Source: CAZBMJ01 sp964493205
GTDB taxonomy: Bacteria; Myxococcota; UBA727; JABDBI01
Reading direction: 5' to 3'
Assembly: GCA_964493205.1 (NCBI GenBank)
Contig: CAZBMJ010000044.1
Location: forward strand, 1 to 15,521
Length of the DNA stretch: 15,521 nt
The translations under genes were made by a program, and so were the position numbers. The notes below the pieces were generated by a model. It worked only from the letters and a program-made list of their open reading frames with translations. It made no database searches and was not told the origin of the DNA. Every line of letters starts with the position of its first letter. Within the stretch, counting starts at the first letter, position 1. This document shows, one piece after another, positions 6,470-14,621 of this stretch.

Positions 6470-6823
6470 ATGGGAACAATTACTAAAATACATCTATCAC
6501 AAAGCTCCAATGGAGGACCTATTGCTATTTCAGCAACATCATCACCTGGAGATATAATTCACCTTTCCGGGATAACATCATCAACAATAGATGAAATATG
6601 GTTATATGCTACTAATAATGATAATGTCACTCGAAGTTTAACTTTGGAAATCGGAGGAATATCTTCAATGACACTTGGAATTTCTGCTCAAACAGGTCTT
6701 TCAATTATTTTACCAGGCACAATAATATCCGGAGATGGATCTACCTCTTCTGTGATAAGAGCTTACTCTTCTGCTACATCAGTTATTAATGTTCTAGGAT
6801 ATATAAATAGAATTGAACAATGA
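6470..6823 (+). CDS. Small structural protein of the surface cassette
   Basis: This 117-residue Ser/Thr/Gly/Ile-rich protein is almost all beta in character: GDIIHLSGITSSTIDEIWLY (about 27-46), RSLTLEIGGISSMTLGI, LSIILPGTIISGDGSTSSVI and a terminal VLGYINRI. This pattern looks like a small beta-sandwich decoration or fibre-accessory protein. I have seen similar phrases beside phage fibre genes but cannot name a family. Its stop overlaps the next start as ATGA, so it is coupled to the lectin-like gene and probably acts with it on the virion surface. Confidence 0.6.
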   Translation: MGTITKIHLSQSSNGGPIAISATSSPGDIIHLSGITSSTIDEIWLYATNNDNVTRSLTLEIGGISSMTLGISAQTGLSIILPGTIISGDGSTSSVIRAYSSATSVINVLGYINRIEQ

Positions 6824-7659
6824 GTAATATAAGATACGGATTAAGAACAATAAACAGTTATCAACACTTGGGTGGCCAGGTTCGACCGTTGATTGAGGGA
6901 AAGAGCGGAGTTAATTTTCTATTAACTAAAGCGAGTAATGCTACTGTCGCATATTCATTACGTAAACTAAATCCTAACTACACTGGAAATTGTATAAAAG
7001 TTAGAAGAACTTCGGATAATAGTGAACTTGATATAGGATTTGTTAATGATTATATTGACACGAGCAGCCTTTCATCATTCGTTGGTTCTTCTAATGGTCG
7101 TGTAAGTGCTTGGTATGATCAGAGTGGCAACGATAATCATATATATCAATCCGTAGGTAATTCGCAACCACTTATTATACAATCGGGCACATTGTTAATG
7201 TATAATAATAAAGTATTTATATACTTTATACCTTATACATCTTTTAATATAACAGCATTAAATAGTAAGTCATTTTTGGATCAATATTTTGTTGTATCAC
7301 CACTTGCTGATACAATATATTTATACCCAGTGAGTGGTGGTAATTTTGGATATTGTGCTCAAACGACCAACACACTTGCTAAAGGATATTCATCGAATTC
7401 AAAATTATTTGCCAACTCTCAGGAATTCTTAGGAACCACTAGATCTGAACTATATTATTTTATAAATGGTTATAAGTTGGTGGAACATCGAAATGCGTCG
7501 ACAATTAATTGGACGGCTTACAATTTCGCATTTTACCAACCTACTAATATTTATAGTTTTTCAGGTTATTTACAAGAACTTGTGGCCTTTGATAACGACA
7601 CGACACCGGTGGAAAATGATATTCGAGATGATATAAATTCTTTTTATGGGATTTATTAA
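6820..7659 (+). CDS. Lectin-like receptor-binding or fibre protein (AbfB/concanavalin-like fold)
   Basis: This is a 279-residue probable virion surface protein that may bind a host glycan. Residues about 44-110 read VAYSLRKLNPNYTGNCIKVR, then DIGFVNDYIDTSSLSSF and WYDQSGNDNHIYQ. This closely recalls the concanavalin-like domain of arabinofuranosidase B-type proteins ('aYSlRkL...Y.G..i.vRR.sd..DIGF...WYDQSGN'). The domain is often reused in phage fibres without enzyme activity. The C-terminus, FSGYLQELVAFDND...INSFYGIY, is the usual closing strand of such folds. Five of its ten arginine codons are CGN, while neighbouring genes use AGA almost only, which suggests recent acquisition. A binding role is more likely than hydrolysis, since no catalytic residues can be assigned. 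Confidence 0.75.
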   Translation: MSNIRYGLRTINSYQHLGGQVRPLIEGKSGVNFLLTKASNATVAYSLRKLNPNYTGNCIKVRRTSDNSELDIGFVNDYIDTSSLSSFVGSSNGRVSAWYDQSGNDNHIYQSVGNSQPLIIQSGTLLMYNNKVFIYFIPYTSFNITALNSKSFLDQYFVVSPLADTIYLYPVSGGNFGYCAQTTNTLAKGYSSNSKLFANSQEFLGTTRSELYYFINGYKLVEHRNASTINWTAYNFAFYQPTNIYSFSGYLQELVAFDNDTTPVENDIRDDINSFYGIY

Positions 7660-7675
7660 AAAAAAACAAACTAAA

Positions 7676-7885
7676 ATGAGATATCATAAGTATAACACCT
7701 TAGAAGAAGTAGAATCAGTGATTAATCAGATAAATCAATATTGTGGTATACCCGTTTCAGAAGATTCGATTACTCAGACATATGCCAATTATTATGAATT
7801 TGAAGATTATTATTTAATTTTATCCGATGATGTGACGACGTATGTTTTGGGTGAAGAAAATATTTGGGAAACGGAAGATGAGTAA
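7676..7885 (+). CDS. Small acidic hypothetical protein of the surface cassette
   Basis: This 69-residue acidic protein begins MRYHKYNTLEEVESVINQIN and ends with EENIWETEDE. I prefer ATG 7676 over the in-frame ATG 7646. The later start lies 16 nt after the lectin-like gene stop and has an A-rich leader, whereas the earlier one would add only a Lys-rich out-of-frame stretch. One amphipathic helix (about 8-22) and several beta segments are visible. It may be a chaperone or partner of the fibre protein upstream, judged only from position. Its end overlaps the next gene by 8 nt. Confidence 0.6.
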   Translation: MRYHKYNTLEEVESVINQINQYCGIPVSEDSITQTYANYYEFEDYYLILSDDVTTYVLGEENIWETEDE

Positions 7886-8198
7886 AATTAAGACTGTGTT
7901 AAAACAGGTTGGTAAATCAACTGTTGAAAGAATAAGGAGAAACATCAGATATAAAGATCTTATAAAAACTGGTAAGTTATTGGGATCTATTGAATATAAA
8001 GTTATTAACACTAATAATAATTTTGAATTGCAATTCTATATGGTTGAATATGGTAAATTTTTAGATGAAGGAACTAAATACATTAAGGCTCAAAAATTTT
8101 TCAACGATATAATAGATGATGAATTAAAGAAGAATGAAAATAAGATTTTAAATGCTTACTCAGATGATTTATTGAATAATATAGATAAATCTATATAA
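7878..8198 (+). CDS. HK97 gp10-like tail completion protein
   Basis: This 106-residue protein probably helps to join the head-tail connector to the tail. The basic helical start MSKIKTVLKQVGKSTVERIR is followed by TGKLLGSIEYKVI (about 31-43). The family hallmark FYMVEYGKFLDEGTKYIKAQKFF comes next, at about 53-75, then a charged C-terminal helix. This 'YG..LD.GT....A..FF' phrase is typical of HK97-gp10_like proteins. ATG 7878 is preferred to the in-frame ATG 7842, which lies well inside the previous gene. GGAAG stands just before 7878. It lies downstream of the lectin cassette, away from the other connector candidate at 5757. Confidence 0.8.
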   Translation: MSKIKTVLKQVGKSTVERIRRNIRYKDLIKTGKLLGSIEYKVINTNNNFELQFYMVEYGKFLDEGTKYIKAQKFFNDIIDDELKKNENKILNAYSDDLLNNIDKSI

Positions 8199-8211
8199 AA
8201 CATTTATAATT

Positions 8212-8227
8212 AAAAAATATTTATATT
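8212..8227 (+). promoter_or_regulatory. AAAAAATATTTA leader before the 503-residue tail protein
   Basis: AAAAAATATTTA at 8212-8223 stands 4 nt before ATG 8228, the same spacing as at 4911-4922. The match with the copy at 14591 extends to 15 bases. It may be a leader or promoter element. Confidence 0.35.
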
Positions 8228-9739
8228 ATGGCACTATCATTAATATCTACACCATATGTATATGAACCAATTTATACATTAAATATGGCAACTGAAATAT
8301 CCTCTACATTTAAAACCGAGGAAAATTTTAAATATTTGTTTAATCTATATGTTGGTAATCCAGGATCATATAGTTTGGTTAATGTAATATCAACATATCC
8401 AAGACCTACTGGTACGGGTGTTTATTCACCACACACGATTTTACAATCATATTGTGAAACATCTTTAAATCCTTTTACGTCTAGTATATTTTCAAATGAA
8501 AATAGTAAAATATACTATTATTTTCAATTAGGTGAAACTTATAATCCAAATTTAACATTTAATGAAACTTATTTAGCATCATCATATGTTGGTAATAAAC
8601 TAGGATTTGAATTTTTAACAAATATAACAACAGAACTATTTATAGGTGATTTGATAACTGTTGATAAAGATAATATATCTATTAACAGTTGGATCAATGG
8701 AACAGCTTCTATTATAGGTATAACAAACTCAACATTAACAGGATATTCAAAGACAGTACTTACTGATAGAGATTTACAAACATCTGTTTATTCTACTGGT
8801 GAATCTGGTAAAATAATTAATTTAACTAGATATGGATTGACAAGTTCAGAATATGTTGGATGGAATGCCGCTAGACAATATGAGAATAAATCAGATTTTT
8901 TTAATGAATATATTTTAAGACAAGGATCAACACAGAGTAAATTCCTATCTGTATATGAAACTGCTTATAGTAGTAATCTATTAGATAAGAAATGTATTTA
9001 TACAAATGAGTGGGAGACATTAGATATTATAACAGCAACATTTGGGTTAGCAACATTCAGTACGATATATACTGAATATACATATTTTGATTCAAATGGT
9101 ACTGTACTAGGAACAGATTCTATAAGTTCAACTCAGACTACAACAGAACAAAAGATGCAATTAAGATTTACTGTACCTACTGGTACTAATAATATAAATT
9201 TAATTGGTGGTAGTGGTAGTTCATTTTTAAATAGTGGATTATTAAGTTCATATAATATTAGAATTGGAATTGGAACACAAAGTGGTGGAATACAACATTA
9301 TATAACAGATCTATTTAATTATAAAATATGTCAAGACTGCAGACCATATGATGTAATTAGATTGGCCTTCTTAAATAAATTAGGAGGATTTGATTATTGG
9401 AGTTTTAATTTAGTTAGTAAATATACAAGTAGTATAAATAGAAATCAGATTAATAGAGCACTGCCATATGATTATCAAATAGGTGATAGAGGTAGAGATG
9501 TTATTTATTCTGAAGCTGTTGAAAATTGGACTATTAATACAGACTTTTTAACAGATGATAATGCTTTATTCATAAGAGAATTGGTTGAGAGTTCAAATGT
9601 ATATGTAATAGAGGATAATGAATATATACCAGTGGTTATAACATCTAATAACTGGCAATTTAAATCAGGTTTATTAGATGGGTATGTTCAATATACAATA
9701 GAATATCAGAAGTCATATGATATGATAATAAATAGATAA
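8228..9739 (+). CDS. Putative tail-tip/distal tail structural protein
   Basis: This is a 503-residue probable tail or baseplate protein. The N-terminal section (about 1-100) has FKTEENFKYLFNLYVG and SYCETSLNPFTSSIF. Residues about 111-197 form a module (FNETYLASSYV...SWINGTASIIGITNS...LTDRDLQ...ESGKI) that recurs in the next gene. The C-terminal third starts with KICQDCRPYDVIRLAFLNKL and continues GGFDYWSFN. It ends FLTDDNALFIRELVESSNVY and YIPVVITSNNWQFKSGL, a pattern I associate with a conserved but unnamed Bacteroidota phage tail protein. No enzyme motif is seen. The next gene begins after 5 nt, so the two are almost certainly co-expressed and probably contact each other at the tail tip. 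Confidence 0.7.
   Translation: MALSLISTPYVYEPIYTLNMATEISSTFKTEENFKYLFNLYVGNPGSYSLVNVISTYPRPTGTGVYSPHTILQSYCETSLNPFTSSIFSNENSKIYYYFQLGETYNPNLTFNETYLASSYVGNKLGFEFLTNITTELFIGDLITVDKDNISINSWINGTASIIGITNSTLTGYSKTVLTDRDLQTSVYSTGESGKIINLTRYGLTSSEYVGWNAARQYENKSDFFNEYILRQGSTQSKFLSVYETAYSSNLLDKKCIYTNEWETLDIITATFGLATFSTIYTEYTYFDSNGTVLGTDSISSTQTTTEQKMQLRFTVPTGTNNINLIGGSGSSFLNSGLLSSYNIRIGIGTQSGGIQHYITDLFNYKICQDCRPYDVIRLAFLNKLGGFDYWSFNLVSKYTSSINRNQINRALPYDYQIGDRGRDVIYSEAVENWTINTDFLTDDNALFIRELVESSNVYVIEDNEYIPVVITSNNWQFKSGLLDGYVQYTIEYQKSYDMIINR
8558..8818 (+). repeat. Shared tail module, copy 1
   Basis: Residues about 111-197 of the 503-residue protein match a module in the next protein: F-x-E-T-Y-L-A, L-G-x-E-F, S-I-N-x-W, G-T-A-S-x-I-G-I-T, T-D-R-x-L-Q and E-S-G. 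The similarity is at protein level only; the DNA has diverged. Confidence 0.75.
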
Positions 9740-9744
9740 AAATT

Positions 9745-12700
9745 ATGAATAGACAAGAATTTTTTATACAAATACATAATGCGCAAAAATCACCAATAGT
9801 TTTTCAAGAAACATATCTAGCGCAATCACAATATGGTGGTGATATAAATATTGGATATGGACCAAATTTAGTATTAGGCTTAGAATTTAGACAAGATTTA
9901 AGTAATTTATTTTATCTTGGACAGATTATAGATCTTGATAAATTTAATAAAAGTATAAACCCGTGGGTTGATGGTACTGCTTCTGTTATAGGTATAACAT
10001 CTAGTTTCTCTTTTGGACCAACTGGTTCTATGATATTTACAGATAGACCTTTACAATTACCAATTAGTTATACATCCAATGAAAGTGGTTATATATATCC
10101 AGTTTCAGATGTGGTGTCAGAATGGCCACAAGAGAGTGAATATTATTGGGAAAAGATTGATTTGAATGATGAGGCTGTACATCCTGTAATATTCAACATA
10201 TCAGATATAAGAAATCTTAAATCTAGGAACTCATCATATACATTAACTATTAATTTTCCTGGTACTAAAACCAATAATATTATATTTAAAAATATATTTG
10301 ATATACAATCTATTAGTAATTATGATACTAGAAAGAAAGTTAAATGTAATTCGGTATATGAGACATTACCAATTTATGAGGGGTATTTAAAGTTAAATAA
10401 TATTATATGTGATAATAATAATCACTGGACCTATCAATGTACAATATTTGTAGAGAATGGTAATTTCTCAAAGGATATAGATGAAAATGCTAAATTAGAA
10501 GATTTAGATTTTACTGAATTTAATCATACATTTAATTTAAATAGTGTGACTCAAAGTTGGTATAAAGATTGGTCATCTGGATATTACTATCCAGTAATTG
10601 ATTTAAATACAGGAGCGGATGTTGATAATACACCATCAATAACATCAGCGACACTAAGTTATTCAAAATGGCAATTAGAATATTTTAGACCATCTATTTA
10701 TGTTAAACAATATATTAATAAGATATTTAAAAATATTGGATATAAATGGGAGAGTGATTTCTTTAACACACCAGAATTTGAAAATCTAATTATACCAAGT
10801 AATATTAAAGATATACTTAATGATCCAGAGTGGAGGTTTAATAGTAGTTTCTTAGCAGGTATAACACAAAGCGCTACCCATTCTATTACATCTTTACCAT
10901 TTCAACCATCTTTTGACGTTATACATCCAGCTACTTATATAAATGTACAGGGTCAAGATTTTACTGATAAATTAAGATTTAATGATAATAGTGGTATTTT
11001 TTATGATCCAGGTCTTAATTTCTATCAACCAGTAGGTGGATTTTATTATAAAAATGTTTTTGACGGTAGTGTATATAAAGACCAAACTATAACATTAAAC
11101 CTTGATTATACAATAAGTGCTTCATCATCAACTGGAGCCACAACAAGTCTTGGATATATGTCAGGTCAAAGAATTTTATTTACTTGTGCTATATATAAAA
11201 ATGGTGTATTAATACCTCAACCAACAGGATATAGAAGGATATTGGATATTTATTATGATGGTGGTGAAGTAATAAATGAAGATATAATGAGTAATAATTA
11301 TTTCTCAACTCCATTATTTGGTGGTAGTAAATTAGAACAATATTCTACTGATATGTTTGGTGGATCCTTTAGTAATAATTTTTCTTTTAGAAGACAAACA
11401 CAGATAACTTTAGATAGTAAAGAACTTCTATTAAATGGTATTGATAATAATGATGAAATAGAATTTAGATTATATGCCTTTAATATAAGAAGATTGACAG
11501 GTACAGATATACCAACATTAGCTACTAATTATGTAGATTGGTCTAATACAACAATAAATATAGAATTTTATCCAACAACAAATGGAGTTGATGGTACCTA
11601 CGTTTTTAATAATATTAATCCAATTTTATCAACAACACAACCATTTAGATTGATTGATTCTGTTCCGAGAAATATTAAACAAATAGATTTTCTATCATCC
11701 ATATCTAAAATGTTTAATTTATATTTTTATCAGGATAAAATAGATCCTAAAAAGATTTATATAGAACCAAGAGACCAATTTTATGGTACTGAATATATAG
11801 ATTGGAGTGATAAACTTGATTTAAATAAAGAAATAGATCATCATCCGATTGTTGATAGAAAGAAAAGAGTTTTATTAACCTATAAGGAAGATAAAGATTT
11901 CTATAATGATGACTATAAATCTAGAAATAATGAAGTATATGGTCAATTTGAATATGATACAGGTAATGAGTTTGATAATAGTATTGAGAAGATAGATGTT
12001 ATATTCAGTCCAACACCTTTATCATTCAGACAAATTAATAATAATGAATTTGATAATGCATATGTATATTCTAAAATAATCCAAAAGGAACAACCAATTC
12101 CTTTTGATAAGATTAATAAATTTGATGCTAATATTAGAATCCTATATAGAAAGACATTAACTATACCAAGAGATACTAAATTTAGAATATCAAGTATACT
12201 TAATATTCCTGGTAGATTTGGTAATTTTGCTTATTCTGTTTTCCCATATGCTGGACACTTGGATGATCCATATAATCCAACAATAGATTTAAATTTCTCC
12301 GAACCAAAGACATTATACTATCTAGCTGATAATTATGGATACACACAGAATAACTTATATAATAACTATTATGAATTATTCTTTGAAGAGGTATATGGTA
12401 GAGAAAGTAAGTTAATAACAGCATATTTTTATTTAACATCAAAAGATATATTTGAATTTGATTATAGAAAATTAATTTATATCGAAAGGATGAGTTCTGG
12501 ATCACCAGGTTATTTCAGAGTTAATAAAATAGAATGGGATCCATCAAAAAAGGATTCTTATCGAGTTGAACTTATTAAGGTCTTAAATGATTTTAAATTC
12601 ACTAAAAGAAATAAAAAAGGTGGAATATTCTCAAAACCTAATTTATCTATATATGATGATTTAAGAACGATTGGTGGTAATCTAGGATCTGGTAATATAA

Positions 12701-14577
12701 ATATAATTGGTGGGGCAAATAATAATGTCATTAGTACAGATACTACAATTGTAGTAGGTAATGGTAATGTTTCATCAAATGCAAATAGTGCATTCATAAG
12801 TGGTTCTAATAATAAATTAACAGGTGCTTACACATCTATATTAGGTGGATATGGTAATATTAGTGGTGGTGATTTTTCATCTATTATAGGTGGTTTTTCA
12901 AATAGTGTTGCTGGTAATTGTAATACTAATTTAAATGGATTTAATAATGTAATAGAGTACAATAGTAACAACTCACAAATTTTAAGTGGGTGTAATAATA
13001 CTATTGGTCTATCAACTGGAACAGGATCATACCCATCTGAAAATAACTCAATAATTGGTGGGTTCAATAACATTGTATATTCAGGATTAACAGATTCATC
13101 AACTTATAACAATTTAATAATAGGTGGTAGTAATAATATAATCAATCCTGGTGTAACTAATTCAATTATACTTAATGGTAGTGGTGTTACAATGACTATG
13201 AGTAATGCTATTTATGTTGGTGCTGGATCTGGAACACCTGTTAGATTTTTTATAAATGGCACTGAAATACCACAGAGCTTTACAGGAAGCGGTGGTGGAA
13301 CTGGATCAGTTAGTGTTGATTATTTACAAGTTGCTTTTGGATCGACACCAAGTGGATTAACATCATCAGGTACTTTTACATATGATCCTGTAAATTCAAA
13401 TTTAATTGAATCAGTGACATCTTCTATAAATACATCTGTAAATTCATCAATAATAGGAGGTGATCAGAATATAATTGGAACATCTTCTAATGGTTCAATA
13501 ATTGGTAGTAGTGGTGCAGAAATAATATCATCAACAAATTCTACGATTATTGGTGGTAAATGTAATATTTCAGAAGATAGTATATATACTTCTTTAATAG
13601 GTGGTTCAAATAATCTTACTTGTGAATCAAATAATTCTGCTATTATATCTGGATATGGTAATAAACTATATGGAACCGGATGCACACTTGGTGATAGTAA
13701 TATAATTGTTGGTGGTTTTAATAATACTATATGTAGCGGAGTAACAAACTCTGTTATAATTGGAGGTGAAAATATCACAGTGACACAATCAAATACGTTT
13801 AATATTGGTGGTAATTTTGATTGGAATACTAACACAAATAATTTTATTGCTTCAGCTAAAACTAGCACATTATCATCATCAACTAGAAGTGTTTCAATTG
13901 GTGGTGAATTTAATACGATTGATAATTTATTAAATAGTGCCGTAATTGCTGGATCTGATAATATATCAAATTATTCTATAAATTCTAGTATAATATCCGG
14001 ATCTGATAATTGTTTGATCAATTCAAGTTATTATTCATCAATACTTGGTGGTCAAAATAATATAATTAATTTTAGTTCCCATTCTACAATGGTAGGTACT
14101 GAAGATAGTAATATAACCTGTAGCGGACTGTCATCAATAATCGGATCAGATAGGTCTATAATAAATTGCACATCTCAATCATCAATAATCAGTGGAGATT
14201 TGAATTTTATTTACGAGTCTCTTAACTCATCAACACTTGGTGGTTGTAGTAATACAATATGTGGATCAACGAATAGTTCGATTATAGGTGGTCAAAATCT
14301 AACTTTAACCAATAGATCTAATACTATTTTAGTACCTAATTTAATAGTTGATCAGAATATATCATTTAATAATGTTAGTGGTAGAGCAACAGTTTCTGGA
14401 AATACTGTGACAGTAAATACATCTTATGTTAAATCAACATCAGTGATATTAGTGACACCAATTGCTGGCGCAGTGGATGCTTGGTATGTTGATAATATAG
14501 TAGATGGGGTTTCATTTGATATCGTAGCCCTTTCAACTGGTGGTAATGGAGATATATCTTGGTTGATTATTAACTAA
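9745..14577 (+). CDS. Giant tail-tip protein fused to a YadA-like beta-roll fibre
   Basis: This 1610-residue protein seems to join a tail-tip body to a trimeric fibre. Residues about 20-118 are the module shared with the upstream gene. The body (about 120-970) includes QIDFLSSISKMFNLYFYQDK, IYIEPRDQFYGTEYIDWSD and LTYKEDKDFYNDDY. It also has FSPTPLSF; these phrases recur in Bacteroidota phage tail proteins and may correspond to a hub-like domain. From about 973 there are roughly 25 units of 14-17 residues of the form S-x-I-I-G-G-x-x-N-x-I, like the YadA head or trimeric autotransporter beta-roll. They form two blocks split by a linker with SGLTSSGTFTYDP. The end (about 1543-1610), GRATVSGNTVTVNTSYV...GDISWLIIN, looks like a fibre tip or trimerisation domain. 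Cysteines are concentrated in the repeats: 11, against 4 in the first 972 residues. Confidence 0.82.
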   Translation: MNRQEFFIQIHNAQKSPIVFQETYLAQSQYGGDINIGYGPNLVLGLEFRQDLSNLFYLGQIIDLDKFNKSINPWVDGTASVIGITSSFSFGPTGSMIFTDRPLQLPISYTSNESGYIYPVSDVVSEWPQESEYYWEKIDLNDEAVHPVIFNISDIRNLKSRNSSYTLTINFPGTKTNNIIFKNIFDIQSISNYDTRKKVKCNSVYETLPIYEGYLKLNNIICDNNNHWTYQCTIFVENGNFSKDIDENAKLEDLDFTEFNHTFNLNSVTQSWYKDWSSGYYYPVIDLNTGADVDNTPSITSATLSYSKWQLEYFRPSIYVKQYINKIFKNIGYKWESDFFNTPEFENLIIPSNIKDILNDPEWRFNSSFLAGITQSATHSITSLPFQPSFDVIHPATYINVQGQDFTDKLRFNDNSGIFYDPGLNFYQPVGGFYYKNVFDGSVYKDQTITLNLDYTISASSSTGATTSLGYMSGQRILFTCAIYKNGVLIPQPTGYRRILDIYYDGGEVINEDIMSNNYFSTPLFGGSKLEQYSTDMFGGSFSNNFSFRRQTQITLDSKELLLNGIDNNDEIEFRLYAFNIRRLTGTDIPTLATNYVDWSNTTINIEFYPTTNGVDGTYVFNNINPILSTTQPFRLIDSVPRNIKQIDFLSSISKMFNLYFYQDKIDPKKIYIEPRDQFYGTEYIDWSDKLDLNKEIDHHPIVDRKKRVLLTYKEDKDFYNDDYKSRNNEVYGQFEYDTGNEFDNSIEKIDVIFSPTPLSFRQINNNEFDNAYVYSKIIQKEQPIPFDKINKFDANIRILYRKTLTIPRDTKFRISSILNIPGRFGNFAYSVFPYAGHLDDPYNPTIDLNFSEPKTLYYLADNYGYTQNNLYNNYYELFFEEVYGRESKLITAYFYLTSKDIFEFDYRKLIYIERMSSGSPGYFRVNKIEWDPSKKDSYRVELIKVLNDFKFTKRNKKGGIFSKPNLSIYDDLRTIGGNLGSGNINIIGGANNNVISTDTTIVVGNGNVSSNANSAFISGSNNKLTGAYTSILGGYGNISGGDFSSIIGGFSNSVAGNCNTNLNGFNNVIEYNSNNSQILSGCNNTIGLSTGTGSYPSENNSIIGGFNNIVYSGLTDSSTYNNLIIGGSNNIINPGVTNSIILNGSGVTMTMSNAIYVGAGSGTPVRFFINGTEIPQSFTGSGGGTGSVSVDYLQVAFGSTPSGLTSSGTFTYDPVNSNLIESVTSSINTSVNSSIIGGDQNIIGTSSNGSIIGSSGAEIISSTNSTIIGGKCNISEDSIYTSLIGGSNNLTCESNNSAIISGYGNKLYGTGCTLGDSNIIVGGFNNTICSGVTNSVIIGGENITVTQSNTFNIGGNFDWNTNTNNFIASAKTSTLSSSTRSVSIGGEFNTIDNLLNSAVIAGSDNISNYSINSSIISGSDNCLINSSYYSSILGGQNNIINFSSHSTMVGTEDSNITCSGLSSIIGSDRSIINCTSQSSIISGDLNFIYESLNSSTLGGCSNTICGSTNSSIIGGQNLTLTNRSNTILVPNLIVDQNISFNNVSGRATVSGNTVTVNTSYVKSTSVILVTPIAGAVDAWYVDNIVDGVSFDIVALSTGGNGDISWLIIN
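9802..10095 (+). repeat. Shared tail module, copy 2
   Basis: Residues about 20-117 of the 1610-residue protein match residues 111-197 of the 503-residue protein. The key phrases are FQETYLA, LGLEF, SINPWVDGTASVIGIT, FTDRPLQ and ESGYI. This copy has an extra Gly/Tyr-rich insert of about 7 residues after ETYLA. Confidence 0.75.
12661..13190 (+). repeat. Beta-roll repeat block 1 (YadA-head-like)
   Basis: This part encodes about eight imperfect units of 14-25 residues, such as SILGGYGNISGGDFS, SIIGGFSNSVAGNCN and SIIGGFNNIVYSG. The Ile-Gly-Gly and Asn positions are regular, as expected for a coiled beta-roll. The repeats are coding and in frame, not intergenic. Confidence 0.8.
13441..14330 (+). 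repeat. Beta-roll repeat block 2 (YadA-head-like), cysteine-bearing
   Basis: This part encodes about seventeen units, such as SSIIGGDQNIIGTSSN, STIIGGKCNISEDSIYT and SSTLGGCSNTICGSTN. Nine cysteines fall here, several at equivalent places just before or inside the turn. One longer unit, DWNTNTNNFIASAKTSTLSS, interrupts the series. Confidence 0.8.
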
Positions 14578-14621
14578 AACATATAGTTTAAAAAAATATT
14601 TATATAAAACAAAGTACTAAA
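14578..14621 (+). promoter_or_regulatory. A/T-rich leader with AAAAAATATTTA before the tape measure gene
   Basis: The 44-nt gap has AAAAAATATTTA at 14591-14602. It is followed by TATAAAACAAAGTACTAAA and then the ATG, so the motif here is 19 nt from the start codon instead of 4. That variable distance fits a promoter element better than a ribosome-binding element. There is no Shine-Dalgarno sequence. Confidence 0.35.

Noticed and set aside
6875..6900. GGTTCGA as a tRNA T-arm
   Set aside because: No acceptor, D-arm or anticodon stem can be built around it, and it lies in the coding sequence of the lectin-like gene.
12200..13868. Minus-strand open frames within the 1610-residue protein gene
   Set aside because: They mirror the repeat coding region. 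Their Pro/Leu/Ile-rich products follow from complementing Gly-Gly-Asn repeats, with no independent start context.
12661..14330. CRISPR-like or intergenic tandem repeats
   Set aside because: The repeats are imperfect, in frame and have no constant spacer-repeat plan. They encode protein beta-roll units.
9745..14577. Diversity-generating retroelement target in the fibre gene
   Set aside because: No reverse transcriptase or template repeat is visible in the window, and no variable-repeat pattern of adenine substitution could be seen.
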